A stretch of 14,646 nucleotides of DNA, from contig JADGOF010000018.1 of assembly GCA_017883105.1 (NCBI GenBank), positions 1-14,646 on the forward strand. The letters run 5' to 3'. Position numbers and translations under genes: made by a program. This document shows positions 1-7,776 of the stretch, piece after piece. Every line of letters starts with the position of its first letter. Positions within the stretch are counted from its first letter, which is position 1. The notes below the pieces were generated by a model. That model worked only from the letters and a program-made list of their open reading frames with translations, did no database searches and was not told the origin of the DNA. The stretch is from Acidimicrobiales bacterium. GTDB taxonomy: Bacteria; Actinomycetota; Acidimicrobiia; Acidimicrobiales; RAAP-2.

Positions 1-174
1 ATCTCCCTCGATCAGATAGCCGGCAGTGACCCGCTCCCATCCTCCGAGGAGGGTATCGAGTTCGATGACCCCGTCGGCCACCGTGGTGCCCACCCCCGGT
101 TCCGTCGGATCGTCAGGATCGAACGGGTGGGAGTGGGCCCGGTCGCCCGGCCCGACGTGATGGTCTCCACTCAC
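1..174 (-). CDS. MBL-fold metallo-hydrolase, N-terminal part only (runs off left edge)
   Basis: Reading the minus strand from GTG at 174 gives 58 open codons to the window edge. After a polar leader the protein contains DGVIELDTLLGGWERVTAG followed by YLIEGD. This pattern, with a first beta strand and then a GYLIEGD-type strand leading to a metal-binding core, is typical of the N-terminus of MBL-fold hydrolases annotated widely in actinomycetes. The metal-binding HxHxDH motif would lie outside the window, so it cannot be confirmed and the substrate is unknown. The GTG overlaps the TGA of the upstream GH15 gene in a GTGA arrangement, which supports this start and translational coupling. No clear Shine-Dalgarno sequence is visible. 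Family assignment is by pattern memory and is moderately sure; an operon with GH15 and marP is inferred from spacing. Confidence 0.6.
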   Translation of the reverse strand, partial: MSGDHHVGPGDRAHSHPFDPDDPTEPGVGTTVADGVIELDTLLGGWERVTAGYLIEGD

Positions 175-2450
175 CTGCGTGAGGCGTTGGCCGAGCGCGT
201 GGCCGGGGCGCCGGTCAACTTGGCCGAGGCGGACGGTCTCTTCGTAGTCTTGCCGGTCGTTTTGGCGGCAACTTTGGCTGGCTTCGTGGCCCTCGTGGAC
301 TTGGTGGCCTTGGCCACCGGCGTGCTCACCTTCGCCCTGGCCCTAGTGGCCGGTTTGGCGGCTTTGCGGATCACCTTCGTACCCGGAGGCTTCGCCGGCA
401 GTTTGATGGTCCGTTTGCCTGCGGGTTTGGCCGTCGGTTTGGTCGTCGGCTTTCCCCGGGGCTTGGCGGTACGAGCGGTGCGGCCTTTCGATGCAGCGGC
501 CGCCGCCTTGATGGCGTGGGCGACATCGGCCGGAGGGGTCTCTGCAGCACGGCCGACCATCCGGTTGAGCATGCTGCGGGCATTCATCGCGGTCAGATGG
601 CGGGTCCCGGGGCTGGACTTGGTCCGGCTGAACGCCTGACGGGCCAGTCCGAGGACGACATGGTCTGACGTGGGTTTCTCCTGACCGCCGATCTTCGAGG
701 CGGAGTTGACCAGGGAGACGTGGGAGAAGGCCTGGGGGAAGTTGCCCACCAGTCGCCCAGCCACAGCGTCGTACTCCTCGGAGAGTAATCCCAGGTCGTT
801 GCGCAGACCCAAGAGGCGGTCGAGGAGTTGGCGGGCGTCGTGCTCGCGGCCCAGTAGGGAGAGGCAGTCGGCCAACCAGAACGAGCAAGCCAGAAACGCT
901 CCTTCCCGTCCGGTCAATCCATCAACATCGCCGGTGTCGACCGTGCGGTACCGGAGGACGAACCCGCCTTCCACCAACTCGCGTTCGACCGCCTCGATGG
1001 TTCCCCGCACCCGCGGGTCGTGGGCGGGAAGGAACCCCACAAGCGGGATCATCAACAGGCTGGCGTCGAGCTGATCGGATCCGTAGTACTGAGTGAACGA
1101 TCCCTTCGAGGCGTTGAATCCCTCATCGCAGACCTGGTCGTGGATCTCCTGGCGCACCTGCCTCCACCGTTCCAGTGGGCCCTCGAGATGGAAGTCCTCG
1201 ATGGACTTGATGGCCCGGTCGATGGCCACCCAGGCCATCACCTTCGAATGGGTGAAGTGACGACGGGGGCCCCGCACTTCCCAGATGCCGTCATCAGGCT
1301 CCCGCCAGCCGGTCTCGAGGAACTCCATCATCGAAAGCTGGAACTCCCATGCCGGGTTGTCCATCGTATCGGTGGGCTGGGCCGATTCGTAGAGTGCGGA
1401 CATCACCTCGCCGTAGACATCCAACTGGTACTGACCGGCCGCGGCGTTTCCGATGCGAACCGGGTCCGAACCCTCATAGCCCGGGAGCCAGTCGACCTCC
1501 CATTCGTCGAGTCGGCGCTCACCCGCCGCGCCGTACATGATCTGCATCTGAGACGGGTCGCCGGCGGTGGCCCGCAACAACCAGTTGCGCCAGTCCATCG
1601 CCTCTTCGTAGTAGCCACCCCGCATCAGCGATTCGAGGGTCAGCGTCGCATCTCGCAGCCAGCAGAACCGGTAGTCCCAGTTGCGACTTCCACCGAGCGT
1701 TTCCGGGAGCGAGGTAGTCGCCGCGGCGACGATGCCGCCGGTCGGCTGGTAGGTGAGGGCCTTCAACGTGATGAGTGACCGTACGACGGCCTCCCGGTAC
1801 TCACCCTCGTAGGTGCACTGCGACGACCAGTCGCTCCACCACAGCTCGGTGTCCTGTATGGCGTAGATGCCATCCACCGGGCGGGGCGGTTCCTCGTTGG
1901 CGGGATACCAGCTCAGGGAGAACGGAATCTGTTGCCCTTCCGAGACGGTGAACTCGGCAACCGTGGAAAGGTCCTGGCCCTTGGTGTGGACGGGAGTCCA
2001 CAGCGACAGGCCGTCAGGGCCGGCAATGGCGGTGAGTGTGCCGTCGATCCGGCGGACCCAGGGGACGATCTGGCCATACCCGAACCGGATAGTCAGATTC
2101 ATCTCCATGGTGACCTTCCCCCGCACGCCCTCCACGAGCCGGATCACCTCGGGGTGCCGTTGACGAATCGGCATACAGTCGATCACCCGCACGGTTCCCT
2201 CGTCGGTGACGAACTCCGATTCGAGCACCAAGGTGTCGCCCCGGTAATGACGATGGGTGGCACCCTGGGATCCCTTGGGAGCCAGTTTCCACGAACCGTG
2301 ATCCTCGTCGCCGAGCAACTTGGCGAAGCACGCGGCCGAGTCGAACCGCGGCAGGCAGAGCCAGTCGATGGAACCGTCCCGGCCCACCAACGCTGCCGTG
2401 TGGAGGTCGCCGATGATGCCGTAATCCTCAATGGGAAGGGCCATGCTCAA
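171..2450 (-). CDS. Glycoside hydrolase family 15 protein (glucoamylase/trehalase-like) with basic C-terminal tail
   Basis: Predicted to hydrolyse alpha-glucosidic bonds by inversion. Actinobacterial relatives include the mycobacterial GH15 trehalase, but the substrate here is not shown. An N-terminal beta-sandwich domain begins with IEDYGIIGDLHTAALVGRDG (residues 6-25), the usual GH15 opening. The (alpha/alpha)6 barrel spans about 230-610 and carries GSRNWDYRFCWLRD (254-267). The expected general acid is Glu391 in DDGIWEVRG (387-394 region) and the general base is in GLLSEEYD (554-561). Residues about 643-759 form a Lys/Arg/Ala/Pro/Thr-rich tail with no acidic residue, like histone H1 or actinobacterial HU tails; this is unusual for the family, which normally ends near residue 610-670. 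The TTG at 2450 and the ATG at 2444 are both possible starts, and neither has a strong ribosome site. The gene sits about 30 bases after marP and overlaps the next gene by four bases. No signal peptide is visible, so it is probably cytoplasmic. Confidence 0.92.
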   Translation of the reverse strand: MSMALPIEDYGIIGDLHTAALVGRDGSIDWLCLPRFDSAACFAKLLGDEDHGSWKLAPKGSQGATHRHYRGDTLVLESEFVTDEGTVRVIDCMPIRQRHPEVIRLVEGVRGKVTMEMNLTIRFGYGQIVPWVRRIDGTLTAIAGPDGLSLWTPVHTKGQDLSTVAEFTVSEGQQIPFSLSWYPANEEPPRPVDGIYAIQDTELWWSDWSSQCTYEGEYREAVVRSLITLKALTYQPTGGIVAAATTSLPETLGGSRNWDYRFCWLRDATLTLESLMRGGYYEEAMDWRNWLLRATAGDPSQMQIMYGAAGERRLDEWEVDWLPGYEGSDPVRIGNAAAGQYQLDVYGEVMSALYESAQPTDTMDNPAWEFQLSMMEFLETGWREPDDGIWEVRGPRRHFTHSKVMAWVAIDRAIKSIEDFHLEGPLERWRQVRQEIHDQVCDEGFNASKGSFTQYYGSDQLDASLLMIPLVGFLPAHDPRVRGTIEAVERELVEGGFVLRYRTVDTGDVDGLTGREGAFLACSFWLADCLSLLGREHDARQLLDRLLGLRNDLGLLSEEYDAVAGRLVGNFPQAFSHVSLVNSASKIGGQEKPTSDHVVLGLARQAFSRTKSSPGTRHLTAMNARSMLNRMVGRAAETPPADVAHAIKAAAAASKGRTARTAKPRGKPTTKPTAKPAGKRTIKLPAKPPGTKVIRKAAKPATRARAKVSTPVAKATKSTRATKPAKVAAKTTGKTTKRPSASAKLTGAPATRSANASRR

Positions 2451-2479
2451 TGTTTAGCGCAGGGGAACCCGGACGCGGC

Positions 2480-3652
2480 TCAACCCGGCGTGCAGGCCCC
2501 GGTCCCCACCGGCCTCGAGACGGAGACCGCACGCGTCACCCGCGACAGTACCCCCGGCGAGGTCAATGCATACCCGATGTCGCCATTGGTGGTGGAGCGG
2601 GAGAAGACGACACCGATGACCCGGCCGCCGGGCTCGACCAGGGGGCCGCCCGAGTTGCCGGGGCGGACGATGGACTGGAGCTCGTACACGTCGCGCACGG
2701 TCAGTCCCTGCCCGTAGATGTCGCGCCCCTCCGCCTGGAATTCGGCCATCACCCCGGCAGGTTTGGCAGTGAAGGCGCCACCTCCCGGGTAGCCGAGAAC
2801 CGCAGCCTCGGTGCCCCGACCGACGTTCTGGGGATCCAGCGACAACGACGGTTCGGTCAGGCCGCTCACCCTCATCACCGCCAGGTCGTAGGTGGGGTCG
2901 AACAGCAACACGGTGGTGTCGTGCAGCCCGTTCCCGTCGGCCACCGTCGGATGCGGGATGCCGGCCACCACGTGTGCGTTGGTCACGACCACTCCCGGTC
3001 CGACCACAAAGCCCGAACCTTCTTGGATCTGACCGCACCCGTCGCCGATGATCTTGACTGTGGAGCGGCCGGCATGGGCCACTGCCGCCTGCAGTTGGGC
3101 GTTGCCCGGGAGGGAGACCGGACCGGCCGAGGCCGGGGCCAGCTGGGCGAAGACGGGTGGGAACCCCTCGGACGACAGGAATCCCTGCACCCGCGAGAAC
3201 ACCGAGGGCGGGGCTGGCAGGACACCGTCGAGTGAGCGGATGATCTTCGAATGGGCGATCGAGGCATTGAGACTGAGTGACGAGCTGTTGACCAGGGTGT
3301 TGGCCAGAAGCCAGGCGACCAACAACGAGGCGACCACCGCCACCACCACACCGAGAGCCGAGTCGATCGAACCCAGCACCCCCCGGTGGACCTTCCTGAA
3401 GGCGACATTTCCCACAACCCGTCCGGCTACGCCGCACAGCGTGGCCACGCCCAGCATGGTCACAAGGGCCACCGCGGTCCGGGCCGACTGAGTGTGGACC
3501 CAGCCCACGGTGACCGAGGCCAACAGCGCCCCGAGGTAGAGACCGATCCAGAACCCGCCGAAGGAGAGCACCTGGACCACCGCTCCGAGCCGGAGCCCCT
3601 GGATGGCGGCCAGCGCAACCAGGGCCAACACCACCAGATCGACGATGTTCAC
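2480..3652 (-). CDS. marP: MarP-like membrane serine protease (CvpA-type membrane domain plus trypsin-like domain)
   Basis: The M. tuberculosis homologue (Rv3671c) is a periplasmic protease needed for acid and oxidative stress resistance. The protein here is 390 residues from GTG at 3652, against 397 in M. tuberculosis. Four hydrophobic segments lie at about 3-24, 28-50, 58-82 and 97-119 (CvpA-like). A chymotrypsin-fold domain follows, with His227 in TNAHVVAG, Asp256 in PTYDLAVM and Ser334 in RPGNSGGPLV. These match the mycobacterial triad 235/264/343 almost without gaps. Cys206 and Cys387 fall where the mycobacterial enzyme has its regulatory disulfide (214/395). The frame is open further upstream to 3775, but that extension looks like non-coding translation, whereas VNIVDLVVLALVAL is a typical CvpA start. 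The ribosome site is weak. It is the first gene of the left minus-strand cluster, divergent from the RDD gene. Confidence 0.9.
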   Translation of the reverse strand: MNIVDLVVLALVALAAIQGLRLGAVVQVLSFGGFWIGLYLGALLASVTVGWVHTQSARTAVALVTMLGVATLCGVAGRVVGNVAFRKVHRGVLGSIDSALGVVVAVVASLLVAWLLANTLVNSSSLSLNASIAHSKIIRSLDGVLPAPPSVFSRVQGFLSSEGFPPVFAQLAPASAGPVSLPGNAQLQAAVAHAGRSTVKIIGDGCGQIQEGSGFVVGPGVVVTNAHVVAGIPHPTVADGNGLHDTTVLLFDPTYDLAVMRVSGLTEPSLSLDPQNVGRGTEAAVLGYPGGGAFTAKPAGVMAEFQAEGRDIYGQGLTVRDVYELQSIVRPGNSGGPLVEPGGRVIGVVFSRSTTNGDIGYALTSPGVLSRVTRAVSVSRPVGTGACTPG

Positions 3653-3867
3653 AGAGCGGACCGGTGCCCGGTGGGCGCAAGACCCCCACAGCAGAGGATG
3701 GGATGGGAACGAACGGAAACCACCGGTCCACGGTAGACGGGCCGGCTCACCGTCGAGAGCCATCACCGGGTGCACCGACCTGCACGTGCCAAGATCAGGG
3801 GTACTAAGCAGCCTCCCGCCGGGTGTGAGGCGGTTGCGGCCGGAACGAGAGAAAGGTGGGGGTCACG
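3653..3867. other. Divergent intergenic region between marP and the RDD gene
   Basis: These 215 bases separate the minus-strand marP start from the plus-strand RDD start and must hold at least two promoters if both genes have their own. I cannot point to convincing -35/-10 pairs. A TACTAA hexamer at 3802-3807 is only a weak -10 candidate for the plus strand. No palindrome or terminator stands out. Confidence 0.4.
3852..3860 (+). promoter_or_regulatory. Ribosome binding site for the RDD gene
   Basis: AAAGGTGGG lies about eight bases before a TTG at 3868 that opens MSDLTPPSDGDQP. The alternative GTG at 3856 lies inside this purine run, so the spacing favours the TTG start. Confidence 0.5.
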
Positions 3868-4712
3868 TTGAGCGATCTGACGCCGCCGTCCGATGGTGAC
3901 CAGCCCACGGTCAACCCGCAGCCCGGTCAACCTGGCGCACCTCCGAATCCCATACCCGGCGGCAATACCCCTCCGACGCCCCCTGCTCCCCCGCCTCCCG
4001 CTCCGCCGGCACCGGCCCCGACACACCGCCTGGGAGCCCCTATCCCCCCGCCACCCCGGCACCACAGCCCGGCTGGAGCCCGCCGCCGCCCCCTCCCGGC
4101 CAACCCACCGGGTGGGGCGCGCCGCCTCCGGGAGGCCAACCGCCCTATGGACAGCAGCCCGGATGGGGTGCTCCGCCTTTCGGGCAGCAGCCTCCGGGCA
4201 TGCCCTACGGCTACGTCCAGGTGCCGGTGGACCGTCTGGGTCGCCCATTGGCCGGCTGGTGGGCGCGCTTCCTCGGCATCTTCATCGACAGCCTCATCCT
4301 CGGCATTCCCAAGCAGATTGTGACGACGGCCATCGTGGCCTCGACGGTGACCGACCGCAACCTCTTTTCGGTGCATCTCATCGCCGGACAGGTCATCGTG
4401 GCCATCATCTTCGCCGTCATCAGCGTGGGCTACTTCGCCCTGCTCAACGGGAGCAATCGGGGCCAGACGGTCGGCCAGATGGCCGCCGGGATCTCCGTGC
4501 GGGACGCCGACACCGGCGGACCCATCCCCCCGGAACGGGCCGGCTTGCGCATCCTCGTGCTGGAACCGGGCATCGTGCTCGGATGGATCCCCATCGTCGG
4601 ATTCTTCGCTTCGCTGTACACCTTGGTGGCGGCGTTATCGCCGTTGTGGGATGACCGAAAGCAGGGGTTTCACGACAAAGTGGCACGAACCCAAGTCGTC
4701 AAAGTCCGCTGA
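3868..4712 (+). CDS. RDD-family membrane protein with proline-rich N-terminus and apparent frameshift
   Basis: The C-terminal part, readable from ATG 4200, is an RDD domain. It has RPLAGWWARFLGIFIDSLIL with the conserved Arg and Asp, a second hydrophobic segment (VIVAIIFAVISVGYFALL), the loop GQTVGQMAAGISVRDADT, a third hydrophobic segment and the final WDDRKQGFHDKVA. RDD proteins are small inner-membrane proteins of mostly unknown role; some act in Na+/H+ exchange. Many actinobacterial members start with a Pro/Gly/Gln/Tyr-rich cytoplasmic stretch. That stretch is present but split. Bases 3868 to about 4019 read as Pro-rich in one frame, and from about 4020 the reading DTPPGSPYPPATPAPQPGW, then GWGAPPPGGQPPYGQQPGW, continues in the frame of the RDD domain. 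The RDD frame has a TGA at 3897 and no start codon between there and 4200. One missing C in a C-run (3979-3983, 4016-4019 or 4044-4049) would restore a protein of about 281 residues. Possible causes are sequencing error, mutation or slippage. Confidence 0.75.
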
Positions 4713-4746
4713 CCACGCGTCCGTCCACCGTTCGACTCGCCCGCAC

Positions 4747-6087
4747 ATGAGGACCGACGTGCCGCCATCCTCCGACACGACTCCGGCGACGATCAACGTC
4801 CGCCGATCGTCGAGGCCGCCTCGCCGACCGCGCCCGGCCCTGGTCGTTCCGGCGATGGTGGTGGCCCTTCTGGTTGGTGCGTGCACCGCCAGTCCATCGC
4901 CCGGTGGGTCTTCCTCGACGGCCACCATCGCCGCCGGGTCTCCGTGGCTCGGTACATTTACCTCGGTAGGCCTCCCCCCGCCGGTCAACGCCCTCACCGG
5001 GTTGGACTGCGTGACCGCGTCCGCCTGCTGGGCGGTGGGCTCAACCATCGGGAGCGCCGGGTCGGCCGTCGGTGCTGCGGTGATCGCCACCACCGACGGA
5101 GGTGGCACCTGGGTGAGGCAGAGTGTTCCCGCCACCGTGGGATACCTGTCGGGCATCGCCTGCAGCGACACTCGTCAGTGCACGGCGGTGGGTCAGGCCG
5201 GTACGGGCACCGATGGGGTGATCATCGCCACCACCGACGGGGGTAGCACCTGGACGCAACTCCCGGCTCCCTCCGGCACGTCGGACATCACGGCGGTGAC
5301 CTGTGGGACCGACCGTCGGTGCATGGCCATCGCGTCAGGGACCGCCGGCACCACCGCGCTGGTCTCCACGTCTCCCACCTCTCCGTGGGCCACGACGGGC
5401 ACGCTGCCGGCGGCCATCTCCGGCGCTACTGACCTCTCGTGCCCGGACGACCGTCACTGCTGGGTCACCGCCCACACCATGGCGGATGTGGGCCATGTGG
5501 CCGGAGTGGTGGTGGTGACCAGCAACGGAGGTACCACCTGGGCGACCCTGCCCACGCCCCCGGGTGTCGGGTACCTGAACGGTGTCTCCTGTCTGCACGG
5601 ACCGACAGACGGGAGCGGCGCCCTGCCGTTCACGTCGACCTCGACCACATCGTCCCTCACCGCTGCTACTCCGGTGGCCACCACCGTTCCGACACCGGCC
5701 ACCACAACCACCCCTGCGGTGGCCGGCGTCCGGTGTGTCGTGGTGGGGACCACCGCCACCGCTGTCAACGGTGTCCGGACCGGCCACGGAGTCATCCTTC
5801 TCACCAGCAACGGCGGGGCAACTTGGGCGAACCAGTCGGTCACCGCGACGGCGGCCGCACTCATGGACGTGTCGTGCACGGCCATCGGCACGTGCGTCAC
5901 GGTGGGGAGCTCGGTGGCCCTCTCGGCCCAGGCGGGCGTGACCCTCTTCACCGGCCCGGCCACCAGCCCGTGGAAGCAGGAGGCGGTGGTCGGCTCGCCC
6001 CAACCGCTGACGGGGGTCAGCTGTGTCTCCCTCTCGCGCTGCGTGGCCGTGGGGGAATCGATAAGCGAGCACCTGACCGGGGGCTGA
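4747..6087 (+). CDS. Probable lipoprotein with seven Cys-paired beta-propeller (BNR/YCF48-like) repeats
   Basis: From ATG 4747 the protein has 446 residues. A basic n-region (RRSSRPPRRPRP) and hydrophobic core lead to a lipobox ending LLVGAC, which predicts lipidation at Cys46 and display outside the membrane. The rest contains seven modules of about 45-50 residues with a cysteine pair followed by a VG/GVI..T..GG.TW pattern, as in photosystem assembly (YCF48) and sialidase-like propellers. Cys pairs are 88/94, 139/145, 186/192, 232/238, 282/330, 377/383 and 426/432. All are C-x5-C except the fifth, where a Thr/Ser/Pro/Ala-rich insert of about 42 residues separates the partners. The start is uncertain. 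GTG 4759 has GAGGA five bases before it and is a good alternative, while ATG 4651 would overlap the RDD gene. The gene follows RDD by 34 bases. A binding or scaffold role is likely; the ligand is unknown. Confidence 0.75.
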   Translation: MRTDVPPSSDTTPATINVRRSSRPPRRPRPALVVPAMVVALLVGACTASPSPGGSSSTATIAAGSPWLGTFTSVGLPPPVNALTGLDCVTASACWAVGSTIGSAGSAVGAAVIATTDGGGTWVRQSVPATVGYLSGIACSDTRQCTAVGQAGTGTDGVIIATTDGGSTWTQLPAPSGTSDITAVTCGTDRRCMAIASGTAGTTALVSTSPTSPWATTGTLPAAISGATDLSCPDDRHCWVTAHTMADVGHVAGVVVVTSNGGTTWATLPTPPGVGYLNGVSCLHGPTDGSGALPFTSTSTTSSLTAATPVATTVPTPATTTTPAVAGVRCVVVGTTATAVNGVRTGHGVILLTSNGGATWANQSVTATAAALMDVSCTAIGTCVTVGSSVALSAQAGVTLFTGPATSPWKQEAVVGSPQPLTGVSCVSLSRCVAVGESISEHLTGG

Positions 6088-6255
6088 GGCTTCCCCCACC
6101 GGGTCATCCGCTCCCCGCGAAGGGCGCGACGGTAGCCTCCTGGCTATGGTAGCGAGCACACCGGTGTCACACCGCGTCCCTACGATCCACCCCGTGTCCA
6201 TCGATCCGTGCCCCACGTCCGTTCGCCCCGGTGACCCCCGGGTGGGCCACCGCTC

Positions 6256-7752
6256 ATGAGCAACGTCGAGCCCATCCGGCCCACACCCCGCCGCCGGCGC
6301 CCTACCACCACGTCAGCCTTCGGCGTCGGTCGCCGCGAGGCCCACGACTCCTCCACCTTCTACGCCCGGTTCACCGCACCTCGGGTGTCGGACGACAGCC
6401 GGGTGTCCAATCGGGACGCCGAAGACGAGATCTGGGTGGGGGACGCCCGCGAGATGGACCGCTACGGCCGGGTGCAGGACGGCTCGGTGGCGTTGGTCGT
6501 CACCTCGCCCCCCTACTTCGCCGGCAAGGAGTACGAAGCGGTGGTCGGCGTCGGGCACGTCCCGGCCGACTACTCCGCCTACCTCGGGATGCTCCACGAC
6601 GTCTTCAGCCAGTGCTTCGACAAGCTGGAGCCGGGCGGGCGCATCGCAGTGAATGTGGCCAACCTGGGTCGCAAGCCCTACCGCTCACTGTCCCGGGACG
6701 TCATCGACCTGCTTGAGCGCCTCGGCTTCCTGATGCGGGGGGAGATTATCTGGCAGAAGAGTCATGCGGCCGGGGGATCCTGCGCGTGGGGCACCTACCA
6801 GCGGCCGGGCAACCCGGTGCTGCGGGACATCACCGAACGGGTCATCGTGGCCTCCAAGGGACGGTTCGACCGCGCCATCACGCCCGACGTGCGGCACCAA
6901 TCGGGGCTGCCCAGCGAAGGCACCATGACCAAGGACGAGTTCGTCGACGCCACCGTTGACCTGTGGGACATCCCCACCGAGTCGGCCACCCGGGTCGGCC
7001 ACCCGGCGCCGTTTCCGGTCGAGCTCCCCCGCCGCCTCATCGAGCTCTACACCTACCGGGGCGATCTGGTCATGGATCCGTTTATGGGCTCGGGCTCGAC
7101 GGCGGTTGCGTCGGTCCGAACCGAACGGCACTACGTCGGCTTCGATACCGACGAGGAGTACGTGGCATTGGCCGAGCGACGGATCGCCGAGGAGCGTCTG
7201 GCGCTGGCCGAGGTCGAGGCCGGCGCCGACCGTCGGGTCACCATCCCCCCTGGACGTTCCGCACCGACCACCGGTGGCCCGACCGAAAAGGACGCAGTCA
7301 GACTGGGCGAGAAGGCCCGCGACCTGGCCGTCCAGGCCTTGGTGGCCAGCGGCTTTGGCGACATCGAACGCAACGTGGCCTATGGCGACCTCGGGCTCAG
7401 CGTCGACTTTCGGGCCAAGGACGGCGCCGGGGCCGTCTGGCTCTTCGAGCTGTCGGGGGCCTATTCGACCACCCGGCCCGGCCTTCGACGCCCGGATGTG
7501 ATGTGGAAGGCATTGGGCAAGGCGAGCGTCCTGCACGAGGTGCGCACACGGGACGCGTCGCGTCACGACCTGGGTCCCCTGGTCCTGCTGTCGACCGATG
7601 TCCCCGGGACGAGAAGTGCCGGGGGCAAAGCCCTCCGGGCGGTCCAGCCCGACGACGGCAGCGGCCCCGTCCACGATGTGATCGAACTGCTCGACCCGGT
7701 CGGCATGGAGCGGCTCGCGCAGTACGGCCGGGGTGACCGACGACGCGGATGA
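6256..7752 (+). CDS. Beta-class DNA methyltransferase (probable N4-cytosine) with PD-(D/E)XK-like C-terminal domain
   Basis: Predicted to transfer a methyl group from SAM to a DNA base. Motif order is beta-class: catalytic motif IV TSPPY at residues 83-87 comes before the HPAPFPVELP segment (249-258) and the SAM-binding motif I DPFMGSGSTAVA (274-285), followed by YVGFDTDEEYVALAERRI (293-310). SPPY is usual for N4-cytosine enzymes, so m4C is the best guess. The target recognition part is probably about 165-245. After a linker (about 320-345), residues 346-498 form an extra domain with predicted order helix (EKARDLAVQALVASGF), strands with Asp384 (LSVDFRAKD) and Glu398 (WLFELSG), helix (RRPDVMWKALGKASVL) and strand (LGPLVLLS). 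This resembles a nuclease core in which the usual ExK is ExS. The first 55 residues look disordered, so a later start (e.g. GTG 6403) is possible. The neighbouring gene at 7777 is probably co-transcribed. Confidence 0.85.
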   Translation: MSNVEPIRPTPRRRRPTTTSAFGVGRREAHDSSTFYARFTAPRVSDDSRVSNRDAEDEIWVGDAREMDRYGRVQDGSVALVVTSPPYFAGKEYEAVVGVGHVPADYSAYLGMLHDVFSQCFDKLEPGGRIAVNVANLGRKPYRSLSRDVIDLLERLGFLMRGEIIWQKSHAAGGSCAWGTYQRPGNPVLRDITERVIVASKGRFDRAITPDVRHQSGLPSEGTMTKDEFVDATVDLWDIPTESATRVGHPAPFPVELPRRLIELYTYRGDLVMDPFMGSGSTAVASVRTERHYVGFDTDEEYVALAERRIAEERLALAEVEAGADRRVTIPPGRSAPTTGGPTEKDAVRLGEKARDLAVQALVASGFGDIERNVAYGDLGLSVDFRAKDGAGAVWLFELSGAYSTTRPGLRRPDVMWKALGKASVLHEVRTRDASRHDLGPLVLLSTDVPGTRSAGGKALRAVQPDDGSGPVHDVIELLDPVGMERLAQYGRGDRRRG

Positions 7753-7776
7753 CCCGATCGGGGGGCGGCCGACCAC

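Noticed and set aside
127..639. Plus-strand ORF of 170 codons opposite the GH15 tail
   Set aside because: It is the mirror of the low-complexity basic tail; the minus-strand GH15 frame continues from an unmistakable catalytic domain through this region.
2454..3731. 425-codon minus-strand ORF in a second frame over marP
   Set aside because: Arg/Gly-rich composition with no domain, overlapping the marP frame that contains the full protease triad and membrane helices.
6133..6146. TAGCC-TCCT-GGCTA inverted repeat after the lipoprotein gene
   Set aside because: The stem is only five base pairs with no following T-run, so it is neither a credible terminator nor a clear operator.
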